Positions 9,316 to 18,323 are shown, counted from the stretch's first letter. The stretch: 64,000 nt of DNA from an uncultured bacterium (GCA_949297715.1 CASFTJ010000008.1:1-64000), one strand, 5' to 3'. Made by a program: numbers and translations. Notes: a model not told the origin generated them from the letters alone.

Positions 9316-9711
9316 TAAATATTATTTTGTCATCTCATATTTTTTAAATTGTTAAAAAATAATTAATTTTCGCATGTTTTATCAAATTTTAAATAATAAT
9401 AAAAAAGGTGTTTAGCACCTCTTGTAAGGTTTAATCCTCGTATGATTATGCCGTTTACAGGGAGTAGCGAATGCGAAGTAGTAGAATAGCTGTATCCTCT
9501 CCCCCTCGACAATTGAATATTTTTTATTATCAAATTTGTATTGTTTTCTAATAATATCGTTTAAATAAAATTAATAAATTTAATAAGAAAAGAGATACCC
9601 CGAATCTCAAATGCTGTATCGGACTTGGAATTAGTTTAATTTGTATGAAAATGCTAGTTGCTATAAGCAACTGAGATATTCGCTTTTTCATATAAAAGAA
9701 AGGAATTTTTA
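9316..9711. other. Intergenic stretch with a leftward terminator and a possible small RNA
   Basis: No convincing protein frame. On the minus strand a segment from about 9530 to 9421 is comparatively GC-rich (GGGGGAGAGG near 9510, CTCCC near 9458) and runs into a terminator-like hairpin at 9401-9420, so a short transcript is possible. No good promoter pair was found. Just right of it the sequence becomes AT-rich up to the ribosome-binding site (GAAAGGA) of the gene at 9712. Confidence 0.3.
9401..9420 (-). terminator. Rho-independent terminator (leftward)
   Basis: Read on the minus strand: AGGTG-CTAAA-CACCT followed by six T (9406-9401, the first shared with the stem). A short but classic hairpin plus U-tract, placed just before the end of the broken nuclease gene's upstream region. 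It could end a small RNA from about 9530. Confidence 0.5.
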
Positions 9712-11078
9712 ATGGAATACTTAAACAAACTATTAGTGTGTGTTGAAAAAGACCCAACTATCTTCAGAAAATCAAATTTGAATTTTATTGTAGGACTTAC
9801 AAATACTCAAATTAAAGACCTAAAAAATATGCAATTACAAATGAATTAATTAAGGAAGAAAAACGAGATTTTTTCTTAACTGCAAAAGGTCAAGAATATT
9901 TAAAAGAAAATCCTGTCAAATCTTGGTGTTGTGAAGAGTACCCACAACGTCCTGAGATAAATCTTGAATATTTAAAACTTGATAAAATGCCACCAACTCT
10001 AACTAAAGCAATTAGATGTTTAGCGAGGCACTTGCTAGAGGGTGAAGAATTAAAAGAAAATTCTACAGAATCATATCTTATGCAAGAATTGCTCTCTGAA
10101 AATTCTAACTGCAAGGTTTTAAAAAAAGAAATTGAAAAATATATTTTGCAAGGTAAAAAAATCAAACTTACAGATTTATTTGAAAAATTTATGGTTTATG
10201 GTCTCACAAAATCTATCGTTGGAATTTTATTGCTTGATGTACTTGCTAAAAACAAAGACATCTTAGCAATTTATGAAAAATTACAATTCCAATTAAAACT
10301 CAATCAAATTATGTTTAATAGGATGATTTTCTGTCCTCAGAATTTTGAAATACAAAAAACAGTGATGGATGATTTACCAATATTGGAGAACATCTCTCTT
10401 GTGTTATCAGAAGAACCATCTAAGAACATATTAGATATTACAAAAACGCTTATATATTTTATCCGAGATTTGGAGAAATACACTCTAAACACTGAAAGAC
10501 TAACTAAACAAACTCTGAGATTTAGAAATGTAATTATGAATGCTAAAGACCCGATAAGTCTTTTTAACAGAGACATTCCAAAAGTTCTTGCAAGGAAGTT
10601 CCTACCGGATTGTGATTCAGAATTTTTGAACACCTATAAAACGGCTATTGATGAGCTAAAAGATGCCACTAAAAATATGGTTGATGAAATCAGCGATTTC
10701 TTTTTTGAAAGTTTTAATTCAAGAACAAGAGAGGATTTGACTAAAAGATTTGAATCCGTTGAAGAATTTATAGGTGAAAAAGAGCTTAGAATTTTATTTA
10801 ATAATGTTACTGAAAAAGATGCTGACGACATATTATGGATTAACAGAATAGCTACGTTTATTAATAAATCAAGAGTTCCAAAGGACTGGACAGATGAAGA
10901 TGTAGCCGATTTCAAAATAAAAGTTAAAGACCTAGCTTTGAAATTCTATACTTTAGAGGCTACTGTTGGAACTGCAAATGTTGGTCAAAGTAAAAGTTTT
11001 GATAAATTACTCTCTCAAATTTTATCGTTATCAAAAGCAGAGCAGAGTGTTATTTTAAGAAAAGTAGTTAATGGTTAG
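9712..11078 (+). pseudogene. Uncharacterised partner of the PP-loop gene, frameshifted near its start
   Basis: The ATG at 9712 has a good ribosome-binding site (GAAAGGA) and reads MEYLNKLLVCVEKDPTIF through TNTQIKDLKN, then hits TAA at 9847. One base added in the A6 run at 9822-9827 restores a single frame that runs KYAITNELIKEEKRDFFLTA and on to TAG at 11078, for ~455 residues. The first ~70 residues look like a winged-helix unit (ITNELI, FFLTAKGQEYLK); the rest is helical with no enzyme motif I recognise. An internal ATG at 9987 gives the longest intact frame (363 residues). It ends 25 bases before the PP-loop gene, with which it surely forms a unit. Function unknown. Confidence 0.65.
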
Positions 11079-11103
11079 TTGTTATTAGAGGAGATTTGTT
11101 TAA

Positions 11104-11898
11104 ATGGAAAATAAAAAAGAATATCACATATTGAGCTTGAGTGGTGGAAAAGATTCCACTGCTCTTGCTTTTTTTATGAAAGATAACATGCCGGAGATTT
11201 TTAAAAATTTAAAGCTTGTATTTTTTGATACAGAATGCGATTTGTCAGAGACTTATGAATACTTAAATAAAATAGAAATGTACTTAAATAAAAAAATAGA
11301 ATATATTAAACCGGAATTAAGTTTTGAGCAATTGTATCAAATATATAAATTCATTCCTTCGATTCGATATCGTTGGTGTACAACAGGAATGAAAACAAAT
11401 CCATTCAGAAAATATATGAATAAATTAATTAACGAATACAATGCACAAAAAATACATCTATATGTAGGAATTCGTTCTGATGAACCAACTCGTATAGAAA
11501 AATATCAAAAACAACACATTGAAACAGATGATGGTGTTTTAAAAACTCATTATCCGCTAGCAGAACATGGGCTTATAAAACAAGACGTTTTTGATATTTT
11601 AACAAACAGCGGAATTGGTTTTCCTGAATATTATAAGTGGCGTTCTCGTTCAGGATGTTATTTTTGCTTTTTTCAAAAAAAGATTGAATGGATTAATTTA
11701 TTAGAAAGACACCCTAAATTATTTGAAAAAGCTTTATATTTTGAGAAAATTGGAGGTAAAAATTTTACTTGGTGCCAAGATATGTCTTTAGAAGAATTGA
11801 TGAAACCTGAAATTATCGAAAAAATTAAAAATAAATATTTACAGAAAAATAATAAAAATATTGAATTACGAAATAATTTAATTAAATTAATGGAATAA
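11104..11898 (+). CDS. PAPS-reductase/DndC-like PP-loop ATPase-family protein
   Basis: 264 residues with the N-type ATP pyrophosphatase loop SGGKDS (residues ~15-20), the FFDTECDLSETYEY segment typical of PAPS reductases, WCTTGMKTNPF (~99-109), and a C-terminal SGCYFCFFQ cysteine motif as in DndC-like proteins rather than true assimilatory reductases. The start is preceded by GAGGAG. No assimilatory sulphate genes are nearby. It follows a poorly characterised winged-helix protein and lies in an accessory/defence neighbourhood, so a role in nucleic-acid sulphur modification or defence is plausible but unproven. Its 3' end overlaps by 12 bases the convergent phospholipase-D frame. Confidence 0.8.
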   Translation: MENKKEYHILSLSGGKDSTALAFFMKDNMPEIFKNLKLVFFDTECDLSETYEYLNKIEMYLNKKIEYIKPELSFEQLYQIYKFIPSIRYRWCTTGMKTNPFRKYMNKLINEYNAQKIHLYVGIRSDEPTRIEKYQKQHIETDDGVLKTHYPLAEHGLIKQDVFDILTNSGIGFPEYYKWRSRSGCYFCFFQKKIEWINLLERHPKLFEKALYFEKIGGKNFTWCQDMSLEELMKPEIIEKIKNKYLQKNNKNIELRNNLIKLME

Positions 11899-12696
11899 AA
11901 ATTTTTTTGTACATTTGCAATCAATATCATCTATATCTTTAACCCCATCGTGGTCATTATCAACACCATCATAACAAGACCCAATAGAATCTTTTGATTC
12001 TGCTTTTGGGTCTTTTCTCAACCATTTATTAGGAATAGAATCCCATAGATAGAAAAATTCTTTTTTAAATTCTTTTGCTAGCTCTTCATTTTCTATTATT
12101 AACGTGTTTTCATCATTTCTGTTTTCTGCCGCATTGGTCCAATTCATTGAAGCTATGATTAAATATTTATCATCAATAATTGCTGATTTCATATGCATCT
12201 TTCCAACCCAGTTTTCAGTTTTAACTTTTATGCCATTATGTCTTAATTCCCAATGTCTTGAAAACTGATTATGTGCAGAGTTTGCGTCTAAAATAACAAA
12301 AACCTTTACTCCTCTTTTTTTAGCTCTTATTAAACTGTTTATAACTTCTTTATGAGTTAAATAAAATATAGGAGTATAAATTGATACTTTAGCATTATCA
12401 ATTAGTGGAACTATTTTAGTATTTATAGCTTTATTTTGAGGCAAAAAATATATTGAAACTTTTGTTTTATCATTTAAAATTATATTTTCATTGTTAGGGA
12501 TTGTTTTTTTGCTTAAATGGAATTTACCCTCATTATACATTTGATTAAATTCTTGGTTATAAATATTGGCTACTTTTTTGGATTTTATTAAAACTGAATT
12601 ATTTGCATTATAAGTCATACAGTTTTCTGAAATATTTGTAGAACCTGTCCAAACATAAGAATTATCAACTACAAAGAATTTATCGTGCATTATCAT
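11887..12696 (-). pseudogene. C-terminal half of a secreted SNase-PLD protein (two HKD half-sites)
   Basis: 269 residues continuing the protein encoded by 12759-13808 in a different frame. It has HDKFFVVDNSYVWTGSTN (first HxKxxxxD site) and HMKSAIIDDKYLIIASMNWT (second site), so the joined protein carries both catalytic halves of a phospholipase-D/Nuc-type nuclease. The C-terminus SCYDGVDNDHDGVKDIDDID is an Asp-rich calcium-binding-like repeat. The frame stays open upstream of the ATG at 12696 as far as the T9 run at 12771-12779, which is where the two parts separate. Listed apart because an annotation without frameshift correction will show two genes. Confidence 0.7.
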
Positions 12697-12758
12697 ACTT
12701 CTAATATCAAAATCATCAGTACTAAATCTTTTTCCGTATTTTTCTATTTTTTCTCGTT

Positions 12759-13808
12759 CTATTTTCTCAGTTTTTTTTTATCTTCATAGTAATCAGTTTT
12801 AACAGTTTTTAAAGTACTAATCAAATTTTGTGTATCTTTGTAAATATTAATATCGTAAATATCCTTGTCTGTTATACCTTGTACAACTACTCCTCTTTTT
12901 TGAGCATTAATTAATGCATCCATTAAATCATCTTCACCTGAAAATCCATAAATAGCAAAATTTATTGATGTTTTTGCAGTGTTTATTAATGATAAAAGAC
13001 TTGCAGTAATTTCATTTACGGAATTATTTTGAGGCAGTTTAAAACGTAATGGATCAACAAAAAATATTTTAATGTCACCTTCTTTCATTTCTGAAAGATT
13101 GTAATAATTAATTTTTTGTGGAGGCAATGGAGCGTCATCAAAACAACAGGATGCTTTTTCAAAGTTTTTAACTTGATTTCTATCGAAAATTTCACTTTGA
13201 GTTGCTAACCAACCGTACTTGCAGTTTATTTTATGATATTTCCCATTTTTTTTATTTAATATAACCAAATCGAGCTTATGTGATTTTTTCACATAAGCTT
13301 TTAATTTATTTAAATTCTCATAAGGTTTTAATTGAACTGCAAGGTTAGATTTTGTATAAATTGCTGCAAGTCCTGCCTTTAAAACTTCTTCCTCATAGTT
13401 CTTGCATTTGCCATCTTTATTGCAATTATAATATATTGACATCAAGTGTCTATTATTTTTATCAAACTTTTCTTCTGCGGTATATTCTGCTTTTACAGGT
13501 TTATTCAACAGTTCCTTTTTCGCAAATTCTTTTCCGTAATAGCCCAAACCAAGTGCTTCGTCTTGCGATAAACCATAAAGTTTCATTTGCCATTCTAAAC
13601 CGTCATTTAATTTAGTTTCAAAGGTATCAATTCCATTAATGCGAACTTTTTCGTTTTGCTCGGGAATTCCGTTTTCGTTAAAGTCAATATATACAGTATC
13701 ACCATCAATAACCTTGATAACTTTATGGGAACTTACTTCAGCAGATGCAAGATTTACACTTAATGTTAATGTGAATAGTATAGAGATAATTATTTCTTTT
13801 TTCATCAA
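12759..13808 (-). CDS. Secreted thermonuclease (SNase) with zinc-ribbon-like and PLD N-half, frameshifted at its 3' end
   Basis: 349 residues. Signal peptide ~1-23, then a staphylococcal-nuclease fold: VIDGDTVYID, VRINGIDTFETK (catalytic R and D/E) and NNRHLMSIYY (second R). Residues ~180-225 carry KYHKINCKYGW and ASCC, the cysteine/histidine motif that often follows secreted thermonucleases. From ~245 a PLD N-half begins (SINFAIYGFSGEDDLMDALI). The frame leaves the PLD sequence after KTDYYEDKKK in an A9 run (minus strand) and stops at 12759; a one-base change joins it to 11887-12696, giving SNase-PLD-PLD of ~640 residues. It would degrade extracellular nucleic acid. The split may be slippage, decay or a read error. 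Confidence 0.75.
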   Translation of the reverse strand: MMKKEIIISILFTLTLSVNLASAEVSSHKVIKVIDGDTVYIDFNENGIPEQNEKVRINGIDTFETKLNDGLEWQMKLYGLSQDEALGLGYYGKEFAKKELLNKPVKAEYTAEEKFDKNNRHLMSIYYNCNKDGKCKNYEEEVLKAGLAAIYTKSNLAVQLKPYENLNKLKAYVKKSHKLDLVILNKKNGKYHKINCKYGWLATQSEIFDRNQVKNFEKASCCFDDAPLPPQKINYYNLSEMKEGDIKIFFVDPLRFKLPQNNSVNEITASLLSLINTAKTSINFAIYGFSGEDDLMDALINAQKRGVVVQGITDKDIYDINIYKDTQNLISTLKTVKTDYYEDKKKLRK

Positions 13809-13872
13809 ATATATTATATATAAAAAACATATTAAATAAGGAATATTTAAGAATTTTAAATATTCCTTAAAG

Positions 13873-14349
13873 CTAATTTTGTTGCTTATTTGCTCTATAT
13901 TGTTCAGCTTTTTCTATTAAATTCAAGCTTTCTCCATGTTGAGAAGATAAAACTGGGTACGTAGAATAAACATATTGTATAAATTTATTAAATCCCATAT
14001 CTTTAGTTTTTTCAATTATAAAATCTATGCTATCATTATCTATAATATTTGGATTGCCTAGATTTGTATCATTTCTTAAAGAAATAATTTGTTTTGGGTG
14101 TCCAAAATCATTAGGGACATACCTTACTTCAAATATGTTTTCATGAGCGGACACCTCATTTATAATATCAGACACAAATGGTCCATAATGATTAAAAATC
14201 CAATTTATTTGAGAAACTTGATGCCCACGTTTTAGAACATTTCGCCAGTCTGCTAAATATATAATTTTATTTAATCTAGCATTTGATAAATCTTCTTGAT
14301 TTGGATAATTTAAACAAATATAATATATTATATCTAGTAATTCATTCAT
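13873..14349 (-). CDS. Panacea (SocA-like, DUF4065) antitoxin-domain protein
   Basis: 158 residues with the Panacea hallmark: an N-terminal helix (LLDIIYYIC), LNKIIYLADW near residue 27, and WIFNHYGPFVSDI near 50-62. Panacea domains are promiscuous antitoxins in toxin-antitoxin pairs and phage-resistance loci. Its start overlaps the stop of the upstream gene (TAATG), so translation is coupled, the usual arrangement of a two-gene toxin-antitoxin operon although here the putative toxin comes first. The partner is a membrane-GAF protein. The family call is confident; pairing and function are inference. Confidence 0.8.
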   Translation of the reverse strand: MNELLDIIYYICLNYPNQEDLSNARLNKIIYLADWRNVLKRGHQVSQINWIFNHYGPFVSDIINEVSAHENIFEVRYVPNDFGHPKQIISLRNDTNLGNPNIIDNDSIDFIIEKTKDMGFNKFIQYVYSTYPVLSSQHGESLNLIEKAEQYRANKQQN

Positions 14350-14780
14350 TATTCTGCCTCCAATTCACTATCAACAGTAACTACAGGAGTAAAATCATCT
14401 TTTAAATTAGCAATTAAATTTTGGAACTCATTTTTATAACTTTCATATATATTCATCATAATTTCTTTTGTTAATACTTTACTGTTTTTATCTATACTTT
14501 CAAAAACAAGAACTGCAACTTTATCGGTATTAGTTAAATTATGAAGAACTACGCAACCAATTGTTTTAGCTTTCATTCTTAATTTGGAAATTATCTCTGG
14601 AGGAATTTTGTATTCTTCTCTTAACAATTTATCATAATCTTCTTTTTTATCTGGAAAATCATTTTTAAAAAAGTAATTTTCAGGGCTGTTCCAAGCCGCT
14701 CCAATACAACCTTGATTTATAGAATGAATTCCTCTATTTTTCTTATTAAATTCATAATTTTCAGAATATCGTCCTAGCAT
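14349..14780 (-). pseudogene. GAF-like cytosolic part of a membrane protein, separated from its TM part by an A-run frameshift
   Basis: The ATG at 14780 is internal: the frame is open rightward to about 14987 with no stop, reading LREHVIDIQIFWHDVLSVIS and SLYVIQEDTISGQELSIM before it. The body has the GAF-like pattern (RGIHSINQGCIGAAW, IGCVVLHNL, DKVAVLVFES). No ATG or ribosome-binding site starts the extended frame. Removing one A from the A7 run at 14983-14989 (minus strand) joins it to the membrane frame 14974-15267, giving a ~300-residue two-helix membrane protein with a GAF-like sensor. Probably the toxin/effector half of the Panacea pair. Confidence 0.65.
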
Positions 14781-14973
14781 TATAGATAATTCTTGACCTG
14801 AAATAGTATCTTCCTGTATAACATATAAACTTAATCTTTCATTGCTAGTAAAATCATATGCCTTTGAAATTACACTTAATACATCATGCCAAAATATTTG
14901 AATATCTATTACATGCTCTCTAAGTTGTGTTTCTCTTAAAACTTTAATATGGTTATAATAATTATTTTTTAAT

Positions 14974-15267
14974 TTAATATTTTTTTACCGTTTCTTTTTG
15001 TGGTCTTTCTACGAAAAAATAAATAATAATGGACAAAATAATTAAGCAAATAGCTATTACTATTAGAAGTTTATCAACTTTGGAAAGTTGTGATATATCT
15101 TTTAACTGTAAACTATTATATAAAGTCTTATTTGTTAAACCTAACAAAAACATTGATATTGCAACAAAAACGCTTGCGGCTTTTTCATAAACTAAATCAC
15201 GAAAAAATATTAATATATCTTTAAATGTAACATCATATTTATATTGTTCATTTCCAAGTAATAACAA
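14974..15267 (-). CDS. Membrane-anchor part of the TM-GAF protein
   Basis: 97 residues starting with TTG at 15267 (AGGGAT 9 bases upstream). Two hydrophobic helices, about residues 31-48 and 66-88, then a charged RPQKETVKKY end that is cut short by the frame change in the A7 run. With the GAF-like frame that follows it would be one membrane protein. Membrane-active toxins are known among Panacea partners, which supports a toxin role by analogy. A perfect palindrome covers the likely -10 region just upstream. Confidence 0.6.
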   Translation of the reverse strand: MLLLGNEQYKYDVTFKDILIFFRDLVYEKAASVFVAISMFLLGLTNKTLYNSLQLKDISQLSKVDKLLIVIAICLIILSIIIYFFVERPQKETVKKY

Positions 15268-15284
15268 TTTAATCTATCCCTGTA

Positions 15285-15300
15285 TATTATACGTATAATA
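15285..15300. promoter_or_regulatory. Perfect 16-bp palindrome over the -10 region of the TM-GAF/Panacea operon
   Basis: TATTATACGTATAATA reads the same on both strands and contains TATAAT, 18 bases before the TTG start of the membrane gene. Its position fits an operator overlapping the promoter, as in autoregulated toxin-antitoxin operons. Confidence 0.45.
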
Positions 15301-15562
15301 TATTTAATATAGCATAATTCTTTAAAATAGGCAATATTAGAGTAAAATTTGATTAGTTTATTCATCTAATTCTGTTTCATTTATAATATGTAATATTACA
15401 CATTTATTTATACTTAGTTTTAAAATCACAATAATCTTTTTCATAATAATTATGTTTTACATATTTTTTTATAAAGATTCCAAATCTTTATGGAAAATAT
15501 ATATTTTGCCCGAAATAATCATACCATTTGAACTAAATACTCAAACCATGTGACTCTTTACA

Positions 15563-15796
15563 TCCAGGTTGATTTGTACGGCTAGATAGATTATTTTGGT
15601 AAAGTTGGCTTTGTGTGGGCGTTTTCAGGTCGGAAAAATAAAGTGTTCCCCCAAAATCAAACTGGAATATATATTATCAGTAAGATACGCACCAAATTTG
15701 AACTATACGGATAATTTGATTATTTTGGAACAGTCCAGTTCCGCAAACTTTTAAAAATTTTAAAACAAAATCGGAAGTTTTTTCTTAAGGTTGGAA
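15563..15796. repeat. Dispersed repeat family A, copy 1
   Basis: About 234 bases nearly identical to 18324-18558 (shared landmarks: GATTTGTACGGCTAGATAG, AAAGTTGGCTTTGTGTGGG, GTTCCCCCAAAATCAAACTG, GATACGCACCAAATTTGAAC, AATCGGAAGTTTTT). Differences are a few substitutions and a 3-base indel. No reading frame is conserved. It occupies most of the gene-free stretch 15268-15798; the short module TCAAACCATGTG lies just before it (15541). Confidence 0.85.
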
Positions 15797-15798
15797 TA

Positions 15799-16245
15799 TT
15801 ATAAAATTTTCTTTAAATAAATCATATCTACCAACTGCTTTTCATTTTCAAAAATTGGGTGCGGGTAGTTATCAATAAAAAAGTTTTTTAGTCTGTGAGT
15901 TTCTTGAAAACCTTGTTTTTTATAGAATTTCAAGGTATTGTTATTTTCTCCGGTTCCAAGGATTAAATATTTAAAATTTGTTTTATATTTATTACAGACA
16001 AAATTAATCAATGCTGAGGCATAGCCTTTATTTTGATACTGCGTATAAGTTGCAAGATTTTTTATTTCAACGGTTTCCTTATCAATCTCCATAACAGCAC
16101 AGATTGATGTCAAGATATCATTATCGTACAAAGCAAAAAGTTTTGACGATTCCAGATATTTGTTAATCATTGCTTTATCTTCATCGCCGATTAATAGAAT
16201 ATCCATATAATCCTTTTTATTCGTAGTTATTTCTTTAATTTGCAT
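15799..16245 (-). CDS. GNAT-family N-acetyltransferase
   Basis: 148 residues. Conserved GNAT motif A is seen as IKNLATYTQYQNKGYASALI (the acetyl-CoA-binding Q-x-x-G-x-A loop, residues ~74-93), followed by motif B around YLILGTGENNNTLKFYKKQGF. The C-terminal HPIFENEKQLVDMIYLKK is typical for small uncharacterised acetyltransferases. Substrate unknown. The gene stands alone between two repeat blocks. Confidence 0.85.
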   Translation of the reverse strand: MQIKEITTNKKDYMDILLIGDEDKAMINKYLESSKLFALYDNDILTSICAVMEIDKETVEIKNLATYTQYQNKGYASALINFVCNKYKTNFKYLILGTGENNNTLKFYKKQGFQETHRLKNFFIDNYPHPIFENEKQLVDMIYLKKIL

Positions 16246-16440
16246 AAGTTAAATATATCATAATTGATACAAAACCGAAACAAAGGTCGGAAATAGGGGG
16301 ATAATGCTTTGTTCTCAGAGTTAATGTGTATGTACCCAATGAAATAGAATATTATAAGAAATCCGTATTAAAAACAGGGTTTTATTAAGAATGTATTAAT
16401 GAAAACATTGCTCATTTGTTTAACATTTTAAATTTATTTT

Positions 16441-16718
16441 GCCCGAAATAATCAAACTATCTGTAAAATATAATCAAACCATGTGTTCTTTTATAACCAT
16501 TGAACAGACATTGCAGGAATTTGATTTTTTTGAACTAATAGGGGTGTGTTTCAAATATATCTTGATTTTTTTAGTCTGAAATCGCTAAAAATGAAATTCC
16601 TGAACTGGCAAAAAAGTCCGATTACTGTCCGTCAATGTCTAAAACAAGACAGTGTCTCAAAACCTTAAATGGCGGGTTGGGACAGGACAGTGTTGAAAAA
16701 TTTTTCAAAATTTTAAAT
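16441..16718. repeat. Dispersed repeat family B, copy 1
   Basis: Starts with AATCAAAC-type modules and shares AGACATTGCAGGAATTTG, ACTAATAGGGGTGTGTTTC, AAATTCCTGAACTGGC, GTCAATGTCTAAAACAAG and GACAGGACAGTGTTG with 19436-19740. AGACATTG...CAATGTCT and CAGGAATTT...AAATTCCTG are nested inverted repeats, so the unit can fold into a large hairpin. It is followed at 16718-16755 by GGTGGAAATTTATTTCAATT, also present at 19360. No coding potential. It covers the gene-free stretch 16246-16911. Confidence 0.8.
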
Positions 16719-16911
16719 TTAGGTGGAAATTTATTTCAATTTACTCGGAAATATAATTTGTGTCGCTTTAGTAAAATCGCCCTAAAAAACTAATAGCAAT
16801 AAATATAAATTTAACCAGAGCTAAATGTCTTAATAAATCTTAATATCAGAGCAATTTTTTTTTTGCTCTTATTTAACTATAATAGTAATGTAGAATGAAA
16901 GGAAACTAGAA

Positions 16912-17166
16912 ATGCACGTAAACAAACTTACAATTGGAGAATTTTTACCTAAAAAATTAGGCTTAAAGAAAAATGTAATTAATGCTCCTAAAGCAAATGT
17001 TACAAGAAATGCAATGTTAACAAAAACAGAAACTCCATTTGTATTTGAGGATGGATTTGCTCCAAATAACAAGTTCCCCATTCGTGCAGACTTGTTTGAA
17101 TCTAAATACGCAAATGAAACATCACTTTTGGAAATGCCATTGTCAGGTTTTAATTTTAAATGTTAA
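16912..17166 (+). CDS. Small lineage-specific hypothetical protein
   Basis: 84 residues, no recognised domain: basic N-terminal half (LPKKLGLKKN, NAPKANVTRN), then FVFEDGFAPNNKFPIRADLF and a C-terminal Cys. The plus-strand choice rests on AAAGGA 9 bases before the ATG and on composition resembling other short genes here; a 70-residue hydrophobic frame on the opposite strand (16869-17081) is the alternative. No signal peptide. Function unknown. Confidence 0.5.
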   Translation: MHVNKLTIGEFLPKKLGLKKNVINAPKANVTRNAMLTKTETPFVFEDGFAPNNKFPIRADLFESKYANETSLLEMPLSGFNFKC

Positions 17167-17245
17167 AAATAACTAAACAATCTTGTAATATTCATCTTTT
17201 GGGTGCAAATCAATAGAATGTAGAAAGTATAGATTATTCAAAATT

Positions 17246-18109
17246 TTAGAATGGCATACAACTTAGAATATTTGCTCCCCAATCAAGTTCATTCCTATTA
17301 GACAAATTATCTGTTTTTATATATGTTTCCTTAAAATCAGCTAATGGCTCAAAGCCACAATTTTTTATGAAATTATAATCTTCACTATATGTTAAAAATT
17401 TAGAATTTGAATAAGTTCCAAGCGACAATATACTTCCTTTTTTCATGTTTTTTCCAAGATTATATATAACCTTTCTTGCATCATAAGAACCGAGATATGG
17501 TAGTACATTTCGACAAAGAAATATTGTATTAGAATCATCAACAAGCCTACTTGCATCGTCTTCAAGATTTTGATTTTGAAAATCAACAAATTGTCTGAGA
17601 TTTTGATTGACTTTATATGTTTGAACTTCATTGTTAATAGTATCATTAACAAGTCTTATTTGTTCAGTAGAGTTGCTAAAATATTTATCAAAATTTATTC
17701 CATTGATTTTTAACTTTTCTATATCTTCTTTAGTTAAGTTAATTATCCCTCTTTTAGCAAAGCTGGAAATGTTTGTTATATCAATATCTCTTGCTTTTAT
17801 AGGAAAGAATTTTTTTGAAGCTTCAAACCCTAAAGAATGAATTAACGCTAATGCCAAAGTATATGTCTCAGAACCATCGGAACAAGCTTGACAAACAACA
17901 TTAACTTTCTCAGTATCTTTAAAATGAATACCTAAATATTTGGCAAATTTCATCCAATCTAAATCCGTTCTAAAAACTGAAGACTGTGTACTATAGATAT
18001 AATCAACAGAGTCTGAAAGTAAGCCAACTCTCGTAGTACTACAGAAACTAGGATATATATTATGCTTTTGATGTATAGGATATGTTATTTGCATATTTAT
18101 ATAAAACAT
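17246..18109 (-). CDS. CheR-like SAM-dependent methyltransferase
   Basis: 287 residues with the CheR fold signature: VNVVCQACSDGSETYTLALA (SAM motif I, in place of CheR SAGCSTGEEPYS; residues ~69-88), KARDIDITNISSFAKRGI (motif II, acidic D), and IFLCRNVLPYLGSYDARKVI with KGSILSLGTYSN near the C-terminus. The N-terminal CheR helical domain is short. CheR enzymes methylate glutamates of chemoreceptors, but no receptor or Che gene is in view, so it may modify another protein. Flanked on both sides by dispersed repeats. Fold call good, substrate unknown. Confidence 0.75.
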   Translation of the reverse strand: MFYINMQITYPIHQKHNIYPSFCSTTRVGLLSDSVDYIYSTQSSVFRTDLDWMKFAKYLGIHFKDTEKVNVVCQACSDGSETYTLALALIHSLGFEASKKFFPIKARDIDITNISSFAKRGIINLTKEDIEKLKINGINFDKYFSNSTEQIRLVNDTINNEVQTYKVNQNLRQFVDFQNQNLEDDASRLVDDSNTIFLCRNVLPYLGSYDARKVIYNLGKNMKKGSILSLGTYSNSKFLTYSEDYNFIKNCGFEPLADFKETYIKTDNLSNRNELDWGANILSCMPF

Positions 18110-18169
18110 AACAAAATAATTTTTGCTATTTTAATATTCAAACTTCTTGTTTAAATTAAATAGCTTGTA

Positions 18170-18192
18170 GGTTGGGGTTTCTACCCCAACAC
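18170..18192. other. GC-rich hairpin upstream of the CheR-like gene
   Basis: GGTTGGGGTTTCTACCCCAACA folds into a 7-bp stem (GTTGGGG/CCCCAAC) with a TTTCTA loop. No T-run follows on either strand, so it is not a standard terminator; it marks the start of the repeat-rich stretch 18110-18648. Confidence 0.4.
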
Positions 18193-18323
18193 AAAGTGTC
18201 CCAAAATAATCAAACCATCTGTAACAAGAAATCAAACCATGTGTTCCTTTACATTTTTAGTAAATACAACACATTTTACAACACAATAAAATTAAATGAA
18301 CTTAAAATCACTGTAGTTTTTTG

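Noticed and set aside
10337-10915. Minus-strand frames opposite the PP-loop partner gene
   Set aside because: They are serine/leucine-rich antisense shadows without a start signal.
16869-17081. Minus-strand 70-residue hydrophobic frame
   Set aside because: It overlaps the plus-strand gene at 16912, which has a better ribosome-binding site; kept only as an alternative in that entry.
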